Shown: in pieces, positions 7,791 to 15,800 of the stretch
How positions within the stretch are numbered: the stretch's first letter is position 1
How the letters are laid out: each line of letters opens with the position of its first letter
Source: JAIOIW01 sp050304175
GTDB lineage: Bacteria > Pseudomonadota > Alphaproteobacteria > Rhizobiales > Rhizobiaceae
NCBI GenBank assembly: GCA_050304175.1
Contig: JBNLDE010000033.1
Location: forward strand, 1-18,712
Direction: 5' to 3'
DNA length: 18,712 nucleotides
Notes under the pieces: model-generated
The model's database searches: none
What the model was told of the DNA's origin: nothing
The model's input: only the letters and a program-made list of their open reading frames with translations
Made by a program: the position numbers and the translations under genes

Positions 7791-8156
7791 CTACTGCGGC
7801 CACACGACGGAAGCCTCGACATAGTCGAGTACACCGGGAACAGGGGCGTTCGGCTTGCGCACGGTGATTTCGGCGCTTACGATTTGCGGAAACGTTCCGC
7901 ACAAGGTCTTGGCCACTTCAAGCGCCAGCGCCTCGATCAGATAGCGGCGCTTGCCCGTGATGATCGTCTCGATTACGGCAAATGCGTTGCCGTAATCCAC
8001 GGTATCGCTGATTTCGTCTTCAATGAGCGCCTTACCCGGCTCGATCGCCAGTTCGGCGTCGACGTAAAACCGTTGGCCGAGGGTTTCCTCCTCGTCGTGG
8101 ACGCCGTGACGGGCAAAGAAGGCGCAATTCTTGAGGCGGATCGTGTAACGGGTCAT
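7791..8156 (-). CDS. folB: Dihydroneopterin aldolase
   Basis: FolB cleaves 7,8-dihydroneopterin to 6-hydroxymethyl-7,8-dihydropterin and glycolaldehyde. The 121-residue product is the normal family length. Visible family features are the N-terminal IRLKNCAFFARHGVHDEEE with the conserved Gly-Val/His-acidic cluster, GQRFYVDAEL, the DTVDYG motif that contributes to the pterin pocket, and RYLIEALALEVA. The ATG at 8156 lies 5 nt after the folP stop, so translation is probably coupled to folP upstream and folK downstream. Confidence 0.95.
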   Translation of the reverse strand: MTRYTIRLKNCAFFARHGVHDEEETLGQRFYVDAELAIEPGKALIEDEISDTVDYGNAFAVIETIITGKRRYLIEALALEVAKTLCGTFPQIVSAEITVRKPNAPVPGVLDYVEASVVWPQ

Positions 8157-8161
8157 GGAAA

Positions 8162-9004
8162 CTATCCCTGCAGGGCCGGATCGTGCGCCAGCATAGCATC
8201 GGCCATGCGCAGGGCATCGATATTGATTGCGACATTATGGACACGGAAAACCGCCGCGCCTTTCATTCTCAGTAACGCAGTTGTCGCAGCGGTTCCTACA
8301 TCCCGGTTGTCGGCATCACGCCCGGTGACATGGCCGATGAAACGCTTGCGCGAGGTGCCCGCGAGCAGCGGTAGGCCGAATTCTTGCAATTCGGAAAACC
8401 GCGCCATCAGCGCCAGGTTCTCGTCGGGACCCTTGGCGAATCCGAAACCGGGGTCGAGCACGATCTGGTTGTCGGAAATCCCGGCCGTCTGCGCGATTTC
8501 CAGCGACCGGGCGAAAAACAGTTTCTGGTCGGCGATGACGTCGGCGAGTTTATCGCGCTCCCGTCCCGTGTGCATCGCCACCACGCCCGCCCCGGTTTCG
8601 CGCGCCACCTCGGCAATGGCCGGTTCGCGCTGCAATCCCCAGACATCGTTGATGATGTGCGCCCCGGCTGCGACCGCCAGTCGCGCGGTCTCCTCCCTGT
8701 AGGTATCGACCGACAACAGAACGTCGGCCTCGGCCGCCAGCGCCTCAAAAACAGGCAGGATGCGGGCTTGTTCAGCGGCCGCGGTCACCGGATCGGCACC
8801 GGGGCGGGTCGACTCTCCGCCGATATCGATAATCGCGGCACCCTCTTCGATCATGCGCCGGGCCTGTTCCAGCGCAGTTTCCAATCTGGAAAACCGCCCC
8901 CCGTCTGAAAACGAGTCCGGCGTGACATTGAGGATACCCATGATCACGCCATCACCGCCAAGCTCCAGAGAACGGCCGTGTGCCAGGTGCCACGTTGTTT
9001 TCAT
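8162..9004 (-). CDS. folP: Dihydropteroate synthase
   Basis: FolP condenses 6-hydroxymethyl-dihydropterin pyrophosphate with p-aminobenzoate and is the target of sulfonamides. The 280-residue product carries the family motifs in order: MGILNVTPDSFSDGG (22-36), GGESTRPGAD, LSVDTYREE, INDVWG, LDPGFGFAKG and the substrate loop GTSRKRFIGH. I chose the ATG at 9004 (MKTTWHLAHGR). The frame continues 47 codons upstream from an alternative start codon at 9145, but that part is unrelated to the family and overlaps the probable divergent promoter region. The Shine-Dalgarno is poor (GGAACC). It is the first gene of the folP-folB-folK operon and diverges from the DUF922-like gene. Confidence 0.96.
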   Translation of the reverse strand: MKTTWHLAHGRSLELGGDGVIMGILNVTPDSFSDGGRFSRLETALEQARRMIEEGAAIIDIGGESTRPGADPVTAAAEQARILPVFEALAAEADVLLSVDTYREETARLAVAAGAHIINDVWGLQREPAIAEVARETGAGVVAMHTGRERDKLADVIADQKLFFARSLEIAQTAGISDNQIVLDPGFGFAKGPDENLALMARFSELQEFGLPLLAGTSRKRFIGHVTGRDADNRDVGTAATTALLRMKGAAVFRVHNVAINIDALRMADAMLAHDPALQG

Positions 9005-9159
9005 CGGTGGGGTTCCAGATTTCGCGATTACGGCCTTTTGCGGTGAACGCCCGCGAAAATCAACGTGATTACAAAAACAAATCGCGTTTGGCGGATACGA
9101 CAAATAGCGATTGCATCTGTCTCCATCCACGGCCACATTCGCCAAAACGGTGCGGTGTG

Positions 9160-9768
9160 ATGAGATCGATTGTTGCTTCCCTTTTAATCGCGGTGCTTCT
9201 GAGCGGCCAGGCCAACGCTGCGGGCCTGTCCAAGCGCTATGCCTATTTCGCGGTGCGCGGGACCACGCTGGAAGAGATCGAAAAGGAACTCAACCGCAGG
9301 GGACCAAAGGTTAACTCGACCGGCTCACGCCATCCCGGCGCAACGGAAATGGAATTCACGACCAAGCTGAAATACGGTCATGATGGCAAATATTGCCAGG
9401 TTTCCAGCGCCCATGTACTGCTGAAGGTCAAGGTCATCTTGCCGCGCTGGCGCCGCTCGTCTCGCGCCAGCCGCGAGACCATGATCGTCTGGGACACTCT
9501 TTCCTCCGACATCAAGCGCCACGAAGAGAGCCATGTCGTCATCGCCAGGAACCACGCCATGGAACTGGAGAAGGCGTTGAAGAAGCTGAAGTCGCGCGAT
9601 GGCTGCGACGCCCTCAAGACCCAGGTTGCGGCCACCGCGGACCGGATCCTGGCGAGACACGATGCCGCCCAGGAGCGGTTCGACAAGATCGAGGGCATCA
9701 ACTTCGAACGGCGCATGAGCCGGCTGCTGCGCTACCACATCGAGCGCATGGAATCCGGCTCGAACTGA
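9160..9768 (+). CDS. Secreted DUF922-like protein with HEESH putative zinc-protease motif
   Basis: This 202-residue protein has a Sec signal peptide (core LLIAVLLSG, likely cleavage ANA|AG after residue 20). The mature part has the TTLEEIEKELNRRGPK opening and WDTLSSDIKRHEESHVVIAR around an HExxH motif at 121-125. This combination fits DUF922, a family of predicted secreted zinc-dependent proteases with no defined substrate. Downstream is a charged helical region with KALKKLKSRDGCD and a basic C-terminus. The ATG at 9160 gives a clean signal peptide; longer frames upstream run into the folP promoter region. The Shine-Dalgarno is weak. It diverges from folP, with about 155 nt between the starts, and converges on the TVP38-like gene with 16 nt between stops. 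Confidence 0.8.
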   Translation: MRSIVASLLIAVLLSGQANAAGLSKRYAYFAVRGTTLEEIEKELNRRGPKVNSTGSRHPGATEMEFTTKLKYGHDGKYCQVSSAHVLLKVKVILPRWRRSSRASRETMIVWDTLSSDIKRHEESHVVIARNHAMELEKALKKLKSRDGCDALKTQVAATADRILARHDAAQERFDKIEGINFERRMSRLLRYHIERMESGSN

Positions 9769-9784
9769 ACCGATCCACGCTCAG

Positions 9785-10489
9785 TCAGGGCCGGTAACCG
9801 AACAGGAGGACCGCCAGCGGGATTGGCGCGACGGCAACCAAGATCGTGACAAAAAACGCGGCCGGACCGAACAGGCCGCTCATGCCGGCGAGAAGGCTCA
9901 GTCCGCCGCCGCCGCCAAGCAGGCTGTTTCCGGGAACATTCAACATGACAGCAAGCGCCAGGTACCGGTGCTTGAGCAGGAACGGGACCCAGCGCCGCGG
10001 CGATTGCTCGATCAGGGCGGCCAGACGGCCCCCCGGTTCCATAGCCGAAAAGCGGACAAGTTCGCTGCGCGCCCGGTCAAGCCCGAGATAGCCCAGGACG
10101 GCAGCAAGTACGCGCAGTGGCACATATCGGCCGGCCAGGAAGGCGATCAGCAGCGCGCCAACCATGCAAGAATAGACCAGCAGGGCGACGCGGCTCCCGA
10201 AAACCGCGATCAGTGCCAGACCGATTTCTGCGCCCGGCACGAACGGGACGGCCGAAGCGACCAGGTAAATCGCCGCGATTAGCACCGCCATCGCCGGCAT
10301 TTCGGGGTTGTCGGCCGTCCCGAAATCCATGGCCGTCATGCGGGAAATCCACCCACCGAACAACCAGCCCCCGGCAATCAGGGCGGCATACAGGCCGGCG
10401 ACCAGAAACCAACGGCGCTTCATCGCGGACAGGCTCGTGCAAGCACGTGGCCTGTACCCGCTGAAAGCGTCGAAACGGGCGTTTGCCAT
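9785..10489 (-). CDS. TVP38/TMEM64 (SNARE-associated, DedA-like) family membrane protein
   Basis: The 234-residue protein is strongly hydrophobic, with about five to six membrane helices. It carries two family-typical re-entrant-like segments: ASAVPFVPGAEIGLALIAVF and VMLNVPGNSLLGGGGGLSLL, with the Gly-rich stretch of the VTT domain. Members of this domain family (TVP38, TMEM41B/VMP1, DedA) act in lipid movement in the membrane where studied; the bacterial substrate here is unknown. The start is uncertain. The ATG at 10489 gives MANARF and a usual family length; an ATG at 10423 (MKRRWFLVAG) right before the first helix gives 212 residues. Neither has a good Shine-Dalgarno. It follows the ferredoxin reductase gene by 79 nt on the same strand. 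Confidence 0.8.
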   Translation of the reverse strand: MANARFDAFSGYRPRACTSLSAMKRRWFLVAGLYAALIAGGWLFGGWISRMTAMDFGTADNPEMPAMAVLIAAIYLVASAVPFVPGAEIGLALIAVFGSRVALLVYSCMVGALLIAFLAGRYVPLRVLAAVLGYLGLDRARSELVRFSAMEPGGRLAALIEQSPRRWVPFLLKHRYLALAVMLNVPGNSLLGGGGGLSLLAGMSGLFGPAAFFVTILVAVAPIPLAVLLFGYRP

Positions 10490-10568
10490 TGATAAGCCGG
10501 CTTCATCTCCGCGCCCCAGCCCCTGTGTCGACAGGAACCTTAAACCCGTTCGATGACAAGCGGAAGCG

Positions 10569-11588
10569 CTAGGCGACGCCGAGTTTCTTTTGAAGGCTGG
10601 TCGAGGAGGTTGTGTACTGGAAAACGATCCGTTCACCGGGATTGCAGATCCGCTTGGCTGCCTGCGCCATCAGCGCGGCCTCGTGGAACCCCGACAGGAT
10701 CAGCTTCAGCTTGCCCGGATACCAGTTGATGTCGCCGATCGCGAATATGCCAGGTTCCGACGATTCGAACTTCTCGGTGTCGACCGTGATCAGGTTTTCG
10801 TTGAGGTTCAGGCCCCATTCGGCGATCGGGCCAAGCTTCATGGTCAGACCGAAGAACGGCAGCAACCGGTCGCACTTCACGTCGAACTCACCGTCGGCGC
10901 CCTTGACGGTCGCTCCCGACAATTTGCCGCCCTCGCCCTTGAGCGCAGTGACCTGACCTATCTTGAAGTCGAGCTCGCCGCGTTCCTTTGCGGCCATCAT
11001 CTTGTTGACGCTGTCGGGCGCGGCACGAAATTCCGGCCGGCGGTGAACCAGCGTCACCGAGTTCGCCAGCGGCAAAAGGTTGAGGGTCCAGTCGAGCGCG
11101 GAATCGCCGCCGCCAACGATCAACAGGTCATGGCCCCGGAAATCATCCATCCGGCGCACCGAATAGAACACGCTGTGGCCCTCGAATTCCTCGACGCCCG
11201 GAATCGGCGGCCGTTTGGGCTGAAACGAGCCGCCGCCGGCCGCCACGACGACCACTTTCGCCTCGAATACCTCGTTCTCGTCGGTCACAACGCGGAAACC
11301 GCCATCCTCCAGCTTGGTGACTTCCGACACCATCCTGTTGAAGGTGAAACCCGGATCGAACGGCGCGATCTGCTCCATCAGCTTGTCGACAAGGCCCTGC
11401 GCGGAGATCTCGGGCCAACCCGGAATGTCATAGATGGGTTTTTCCGGGTAAAGCTCGGCGCATTGGCCTCCAGGGCGGTCGAGTATGTCGATCAGGTGGC
11501 ACTTGAGATCGAGCAGGCCGAGTTCGAACACCGCGAAAAGGCCGACCGGGCCTGCGCCGATGATAAGGACGTCGGTTTTCGTGGCCAT
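10569..11588 (-). CDS. Ferredoxin-NADP+ reductase, thioredoxin-reductase-like fold
   Basis: The 339-residue flavoprotein has the FAD dinucleotide motif GAGPVG (11-16), the NADP(H) motif IVGGGDSALDW in the middle third, the HRRPEFRA phosphate-binding region and the C-terminal FAD motif GIFAIGDINWYPGK. The redox CxxC of thioredoxin reductases is missing. The LYPEKPIYDIPGWPE segment and the aromatic C-terminal extension (FQYTTSSTSLQKKLG) match the YumC-type ferredoxin-NADP+ reductases found in Bacillus, Chlorobium and Rhizobiales. It should pass electrons between NADPH and the ferredoxin encoded 68 nt upstream. The ATG at 11588 was chosen over 11597 because GGGAGA directly abuts the upstream ATG and is correctly spaced for the inner one. 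Confidence 0.93.
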   Translation of the reverse strand: MATKTDVLIIGAGPVGLFAVFELGLLDLKCHLIDILDRPGGQCAELYPEKPIYDIPGWPEISAQGLVDKLMEQIAPFDPGFTFNRMVSEVTKLEDGGFRVVTDENEVFEAKVVVVAAGGGSFQPKRPPIPGVEEFEGHSVFYSVRRMDDFRGHDLLIVGGGDSALDWTLNLLPLANSVTLVHRRPEFRAAPDSVNKMMAAKERGELDFKIGQVTALKGEGGKLSGATVKGADGEFDVKCDRLLPFFGLTMKLGPIAEWGLNLNENLITVDTEKFESSEPGIFAIGDINWYPGKLKLILSGFHEAALMAQAAKRICNPGERIVFQYTTSSTSLQKKLGVA

Positions 11589-11656
11589 GAGGCGCATTCT
11601 CCCTGTTGCGGCCGATCAGGTGCCGCGTGGCCGGGAGGAAGCCGCTCCGGGCAAGC

Positions 11657-11977
11657 TCAGGCTTGGCGCTCCGGCACGCTCACCACCAGCCCATCGAGTT
11701 CGTCGCGGACCTTGATCTGGCAGGACAGACGGGAGTTTGGACGCACATCATAGGCAAAGTCCAGCATGTCCTCTTCCATCGGCTCCGGCTCGCCCACAAC
11801 TTCTGTGAAAGCCTCGTCGACATAGACATGACAGGTCGCGCAAGCACAGGCGCCTCCGCATTCGGCCTCAATACCTGGAACCGCGTTCTTGATCGCGTTT
11901 TCCATGACTGTCGATCCGTTTTCGGCATCGATGTCGTAACGCGTGCCGTCGAAGGCGACGATCGTGATCTTGGTCAT
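11657..11977 (-). CDS. Adrenodoxin-type 2Fe-2S ferredoxin
   Basis: The 106-residue ferredoxin has the cluster pattern C40-x5-C46-x2-C49 ... C86 (ECGGACACATCHVYV and SRLSCQIKV); C44 is an additional non-ligand cysteine. The acidic stretch EPEPMEEDMLDFAYD (about 63-77) is the usual partner-docking helix of adrenodoxin/FdxB/putidaredoxin-type proteins. Such ferredoxins serve iron-sulfur cluster assembly, P450s or haem-pathway enzymes; nothing here fixes the acceptor, but the reductase just downstream makes a complete NADPH-ferredoxin electron chain likely. AGGAACC precedes the ATG. It is first in a probable three-gene run with the reductase and the TVP38-like gene. Confidence 0.95.
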   Translation of the reverse strand: MTKITIVAFDGTRYDIDAENGSTVMENAIKNAVPGIEAECGGACACATCHVYVDEAFTEVVGEPEPMEEDMLDFAYDVRPNSRLSCQIKVRDELDGLVVSVPERQA

Positions 11978-12042
11978 GCGCGGTTCCTGTCTTTGGGAAA
12001 GCTTTCAGGCTTACCGCGCGCAATGAAACACTTGGCCGGATG

Positions 12043-12057
12043 TGTCAACATTTTGAC
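12043..12057 (-). promoter_or_regulatory. Possible ferredoxin promoter -35 with overlapping inverted repeat
   Basis: On the minus strand a perfect -35 hexamer TTGACA (12048-12043) lies 66 nt upstream of the ferredoxin start. A 5-bp dyad, GTCAA-CATT-TTGAC (12044-12057 on the plus strand), overlaps it and could be an operator. The expected -10 at 16-18 nt spacing (around CATTGC) is poor, so the promoter call is tentative. Confidence 0.3.
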
Positions 12058-12095
12058 GCGAACGTGAAATCGCGCCGTGTGGGGCAGGACGGGTC

Positions 12096-12470
12096 CTAGC
12101 GCGTCATGGATGCGATGAAATCCTGAACGGCCGCAATGTCCTCGACCAGGCGCTCGACCATCGTATCGTCCGCCGGATTGTCCTCGATCGCCGCAGCGGC
12201 AGCCGCGAGCGGAAATGCGCCTATGCCCAGCGACGAGCCCTTCAGGGAGTGCGCTATCTTCTTTCGCGCCGTCGGGTCCGCGCGGGCGATCCGGTCGCTC
12301 GCCATTGCCGCCTGCTGCGCAAACAGCCCGAGCACCTCCGCTTCGAGTTCCCGGTCGCCGAAGGTCTGATCCGTCAAATGCTTCAGGTCGATCGGTCTCG
12401 ACTGCATCGAACCGGCGGATTCTCCGCCGGGCATGGCAAAAGCAACGGACTGCAACTCTGTCAACGCCAT
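12096..12470 (-). CDS. Orphan histidine phosphotransfer (Hpt) domain protein
   Basis: The 124-residue protein is almost entirely one Hpt domain: helices around HLTDQTFGDRELEAEVLGLF and the phosphoacceptor motif KKIAHSLKGSSLGIGAF with His74 followed by the conserved L-K-G-S. Such modules shuttle phosphate between receiver domains of hybrid kinases and response regulators. No kinase or regulator gene is adjacent, so its partners are unknown. It diverges from the giant coiled-coil gene across 347 nt. The start ATG follows AGGAG by 8 nt, but that Shine-Dalgarno is buried in a perfect 9-bp hairpin, which suggests translational control. It is distinct from ChpT, which is larger and has a degenerate kinase-like fold. 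Confidence 0.88.
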   Translation of the reverse strand: MALTELQSVAFAMPGGESAGSMQSRPIDLKHLTDQTFGDRELEAEVLGLFAQQAAMASDRIARADPTARKKIAHSLKGSSLGIGAFPLAAAAAAIEDNPADDTMVERLVEDIAAVQDFIASMTR

Positions 12471-12475
12471 CGCCC

Positions 12476-12505
12476 ACTCTCCTGTTCTGATCCCTGCAGG
12501 AGAGT
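12476..12505 (-). promoter_or_regulatory. Hairpin sequestering the hpt ribosome-binding site
   Basis: ACTCTCCTG (12476-12484) and CAGGAGAGT (12497-12505) are perfect inverted repeats separated by 12 nt. In the hpt transcript the downstream arm contains the CAGGAG Shine-Dalgarno, which would be paired to CTCCTG of the upstream arm. The start codon is 5 nt beyond the stem. This is either a translational switch or, as DNA, an operator. Confidence 0.5.
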
Positions 12506-12653
12506 ATGAATGGCGTCGGTGGACAGAGCGTTAATCAGCGCCGGTGGCCGCCATTACCCTTAAGAACGGGTCAATCCGGGCCAATGCACGGGATGGAGGC
12601 GTACCGCCTGTCCGCAATATGGCATCGTTATCCACCAAAATTCGTGGCCGGCA

Positions 12654-12693
12654 TTAACCTTATATTTAAACATTTACCTATCCGGCGCATAAT
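12654..12693 (+). promoter_or_regulatory. Candidate promoter of the GPR-like gene with a CtrA-like box over the -35
   Basis: TTTAAA (12665-12670) and CATAAT (12688-12693) are exactly 17 nt apart and match the sigma70 consensus at 4/6 and 5/6 positions. TTAACC starts at 12654, and TTAA recurs at 12666-12669. Read as a CtrA box, TTAA-N7-TTAA, it has one mismatch (TTTA at 12665-12668), or an 8-nt spacer with two perfect halves. CtrA boxes over the -35 are typical of CtrA-activated promoters. Transcription would start near 12700. Confidence 0.4.
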
Positions 12694-12817
12694 CGGTTCC
12701 CTTCGCTTTGTTGTATCACTACGATACGCTGCGCGGATATAGGGTGGCGTAAAGTGTCCGTTGGGTTGCCGTCTGGCACCTCGATGCGGGCCGAATTCAA
12801 GTCAGGGTAGAGTCTAC

Positions 12818-15800
12818 ATGTCTTCCAAATCAAAGCAGACGACCGATCTGGATATCGACAACGCACTGGACGAGACGTTGGATATCGATCTCGACTTCGA
12901 CCAGATCGCGGCGGACGAATTCGAGGCAGATCTGGCTGGTTCGATGGACGATCTGGAAGCCCAAATCTCGGGAGTGGCGGAAGAGCTTGCGCGCGAGGGC
13001 GCTGGCGCGGAGGACGCATCCCATGCGACTGCCCGATCAACGCGCCTGCCGCCGGCCATAGATCCTGCGACCGAAGAGCAATTGTCCGCGCGCCCGTCGG
13101 TCGCGCCGGCGCCCGCTGCGCCGACCCTGCCGCAGCAACCGGCGAAATCCGCTGCCAACGACGACCGCCAACGCGACCACCGCGCGCTCGTCAAGGCGCT
13201 TCACCGCCGTTCCTCCGGTGTTATCTACTGGATGATCGCTTTCCTTTGCGTGGTCTGGGCGCTGGGCGGGGTGACGCTCGGCCATGTATTGTATGCGCCC
13301 CAGATTTGGGAAATCTCCTCGGTCCGGGAGTTCTTCACCACGCCCTATGCGATCGGCCTTGCCGTCGCCATTGCTGTCCCTTGCCTGCTATTCTGGGGCT
13401 TCGGCGTCATGGTGCGCCGCGCCCAGGACATGCGGCTCGCCGCGCAAAGCATGACCGAAATAGCCATTCGTCTCGCCGAACCGGAAAACCTTGCACAGGA
13501 TCGCGTGATGACCGTGGGCCAAGCCGTCCGCCGCGAGGTCCAGGCGCTCGGGGACGGCATCGAGCGCACGCTGGCGCGCGCAGTGGAACTCGAAACCCTC
13601 GTCCATTCGGAAGTTAACGAGCTCGAACGGGCTTACACCGACAACGAGATCCGAATCCGTTCGCTGGTGGACGGCCTTGGCGCCGAACGCGAGGCCGTCG
13701 TTTCCCATTCGGAACGCGTGCGGGCTTCCATTGCGGGAGCGCATGAACAGCTCAAGGAGGAGCTTTCCGTCTCCGCCGACATGATCCGCGACAACGTCCT
13801 CAACGCTTCGACCCAGCTTTCCGCCCAGATCAACGAAACCGGCGCAGCGCTGGTTGGGCAGATCGGTCAGGCCGGCGATACCGTCGCCAACACGTTCTGG
13901 GAACGCGGCACCAACCTTTCCTCGCTGATCACCACGTCCGGGGAGGCCGTCGCCGGCTTGCTGGACACCCGCATAGCCTCGCTGACCGAACGCAGCGATT
14001 CCGCGGCGGCCATGCTTAACCAGGCTCTGGAAGAGCGCACCACCGCCATGAATGGTGTTCTGGAAGAGCGGATTCGCTCCCTCTCCGCGGCCCTGGACGA
14101 ACGGAGCGGCAAGCTTTCACAAATGATGGAAGAGCGCGGCAACTCGATGGTTTCGCTGCTCGGCGACGCTACGGGAACGCTCACCGGCGAGTTCGATTCC
14201 CGGCTTGAGGAGATCCGCAAGACGCTTGCCGAACGCGGCCAGGAACTGATCGGCGAGTTCGAAACCCGCGCCGAGGCGCTCGACCTGGGCACACAGAAGC
14301 TCAATGACGCGCTCGAAGCGCGCGCGCGCCAGATCAACGAAGCGCTGATCGAGCGCACCCGCGACTTCGCCCAGACATTCTCTACCGGCAAGCAGGAACT
14401 CTCCGAACTCGTCGAGACGGGCAAAGCCAAGTTCGGCGAGGAGTTTTCACAGCTTGTCGCCGAAACCGCCACCATGATCGACGAGCGCGCCAATGCTCTT
14501 TCCCTGAAACTGTCCGACGCTCGCGACCGGGTTGCCGCGGCATTCGAACAGGATACCGCCAAGGCGGAAGAGCTGCGCAACACTCTCGCTCAGCAGATCG
14601 CCGCGGATTTTGCGCGGATCGAGGGCACCAAGTCGGACTTCGAAACGATGATTGCCGAACACCTCGCGCGCTTCGCCGAGAACCGCGAGGAGCTAACCGC
14701 GCAAGTCGGGCATGATCTCGAGAAGGTCACCGCGGCGCGGGCAAGCGTGGCGGAGACGATCGGCGCAGATGTTGCGCGGATTGAAGAGGCGTTCAAGCGC
14801 CAGATGGGCGTGATCGAGGAACGCACCACGACCATGGAAAAGGCGCTCGGCGCCGGTGTCGAAAACGTGCGCAGTGCCTTGGAATCGAGCGCTCGAAGCG
14901 TCGCCGAGACCCTTCGCGACAGCGTCGTCAACAGCACCGCCCAACTGCGTGACGAAACCGGCAAAGCGTTCGACGAAGCCGAAAACCGCTTCAAGGAGCG
15001 CACCTCCGGTCTGGCGCAAATCCTAGACGAAGCCGACCGCAAGCTCGAGCAGCGCACCGGCCAGAGCGCCGATGCCCTCGCCGCCCACGCCGCCCGCATC
15101 GAACAAGCGCTGGCCGCTGCCGACGCCCAATTGGCGGAGCGGGTTGGAAACAGCTCCAACGCGCTTCAGGAAAGGGTTTCGACGATCCTGGATACGATCG
15201 CGGCATCCGACGCCGATATGGGCCGAGTGATCGGCGCAAACGCCGATCGGCTGCAAGCTGCGATTGGCGACATTGAGAAGACCTTCGCGTCCGCCGACGG
15301 ACGCTTGCTTGACCGCACCACGGCAACTGCCGAGGAGCTGGAGCGCAGGACGGCCGCGATTGCAGACGCCATATCGCAGGTCGAGGGCAAGCTCGCCTCA
15401 GGCACCGACGTGGTTGTCCAGCGTCTCGGCAACCAGCTCGCCGATGCCGAGCGCCGTCTTTCGGACAGCGCGGAATCGCTTGCCATCCGTCTCAACGAGC
15501 AGGTCTCGCATACGCAGGCCGACCTGGTTGCCAAGGCAGACGTGATTGCCGAGACTTTTGCGACCGCCAGCCAAAAAATCGGCGAACGCACAACCGAGGC
15601 CTCCAACGTCCTCGCCGCGCGCACACGGGAACTCAACGAGACCTTGGCCAGCCGCTCCAGGGAAATCTCGACGATCCTGGACGAAACCGCGCGTCCGCTT
15701 ATCGAGAGCTTCAGCGAGGGTGGCAGCCACCTGCAGAAGAGCCTCGAGGAAGCGACGACACGCGCGACCGAACGCCTGCGCAGCGAAAACGCGGCGCTCG

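Larger units (their letters stand above)
12471..12817. other. Divergent control region between hpt and the GPR-like gene
   Basis: This 347-nt stretch holds no convincing gene. From left to right it contains a 9-bp inverted repeat over the hpt Shine-Dalgarno (12476-12505), a GC-rich part, and an AT-rich island (about 12640-12720) that contrasts with the window. Inside the island lie a TTAA pair and a likely sigma70 promoter for the giant gene. A small dyad GTATC-ACTAC-GATAC follows at 12713-12727, then a leader of about 118 nt. Plus-strand frames from 12506 (78 codons) and 12510 (17 codons) exist but have no coding character I trust. Confidence 0.7.

Noticed and set aside
7677..8702. Plus-strand frame of 341 codons opposite folP-folB-folK
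   Set aside because: Shadow of three motif-confirmed folate genes.
10590..11753. Plus-strand open frame of 387 codons opposite the ferredoxin and reductase
   Set aside because: Both minus-strand genes have clear cofactor motifs; this frame crosses two real genes and the gap between them.
12506..12742. 78-codon plus-strand frame upstream of the giant gene
   Set aside because: It covers the AT-rich promoter island, and AGGAG is only 3 nt from its ATG; no recognisable protein features.
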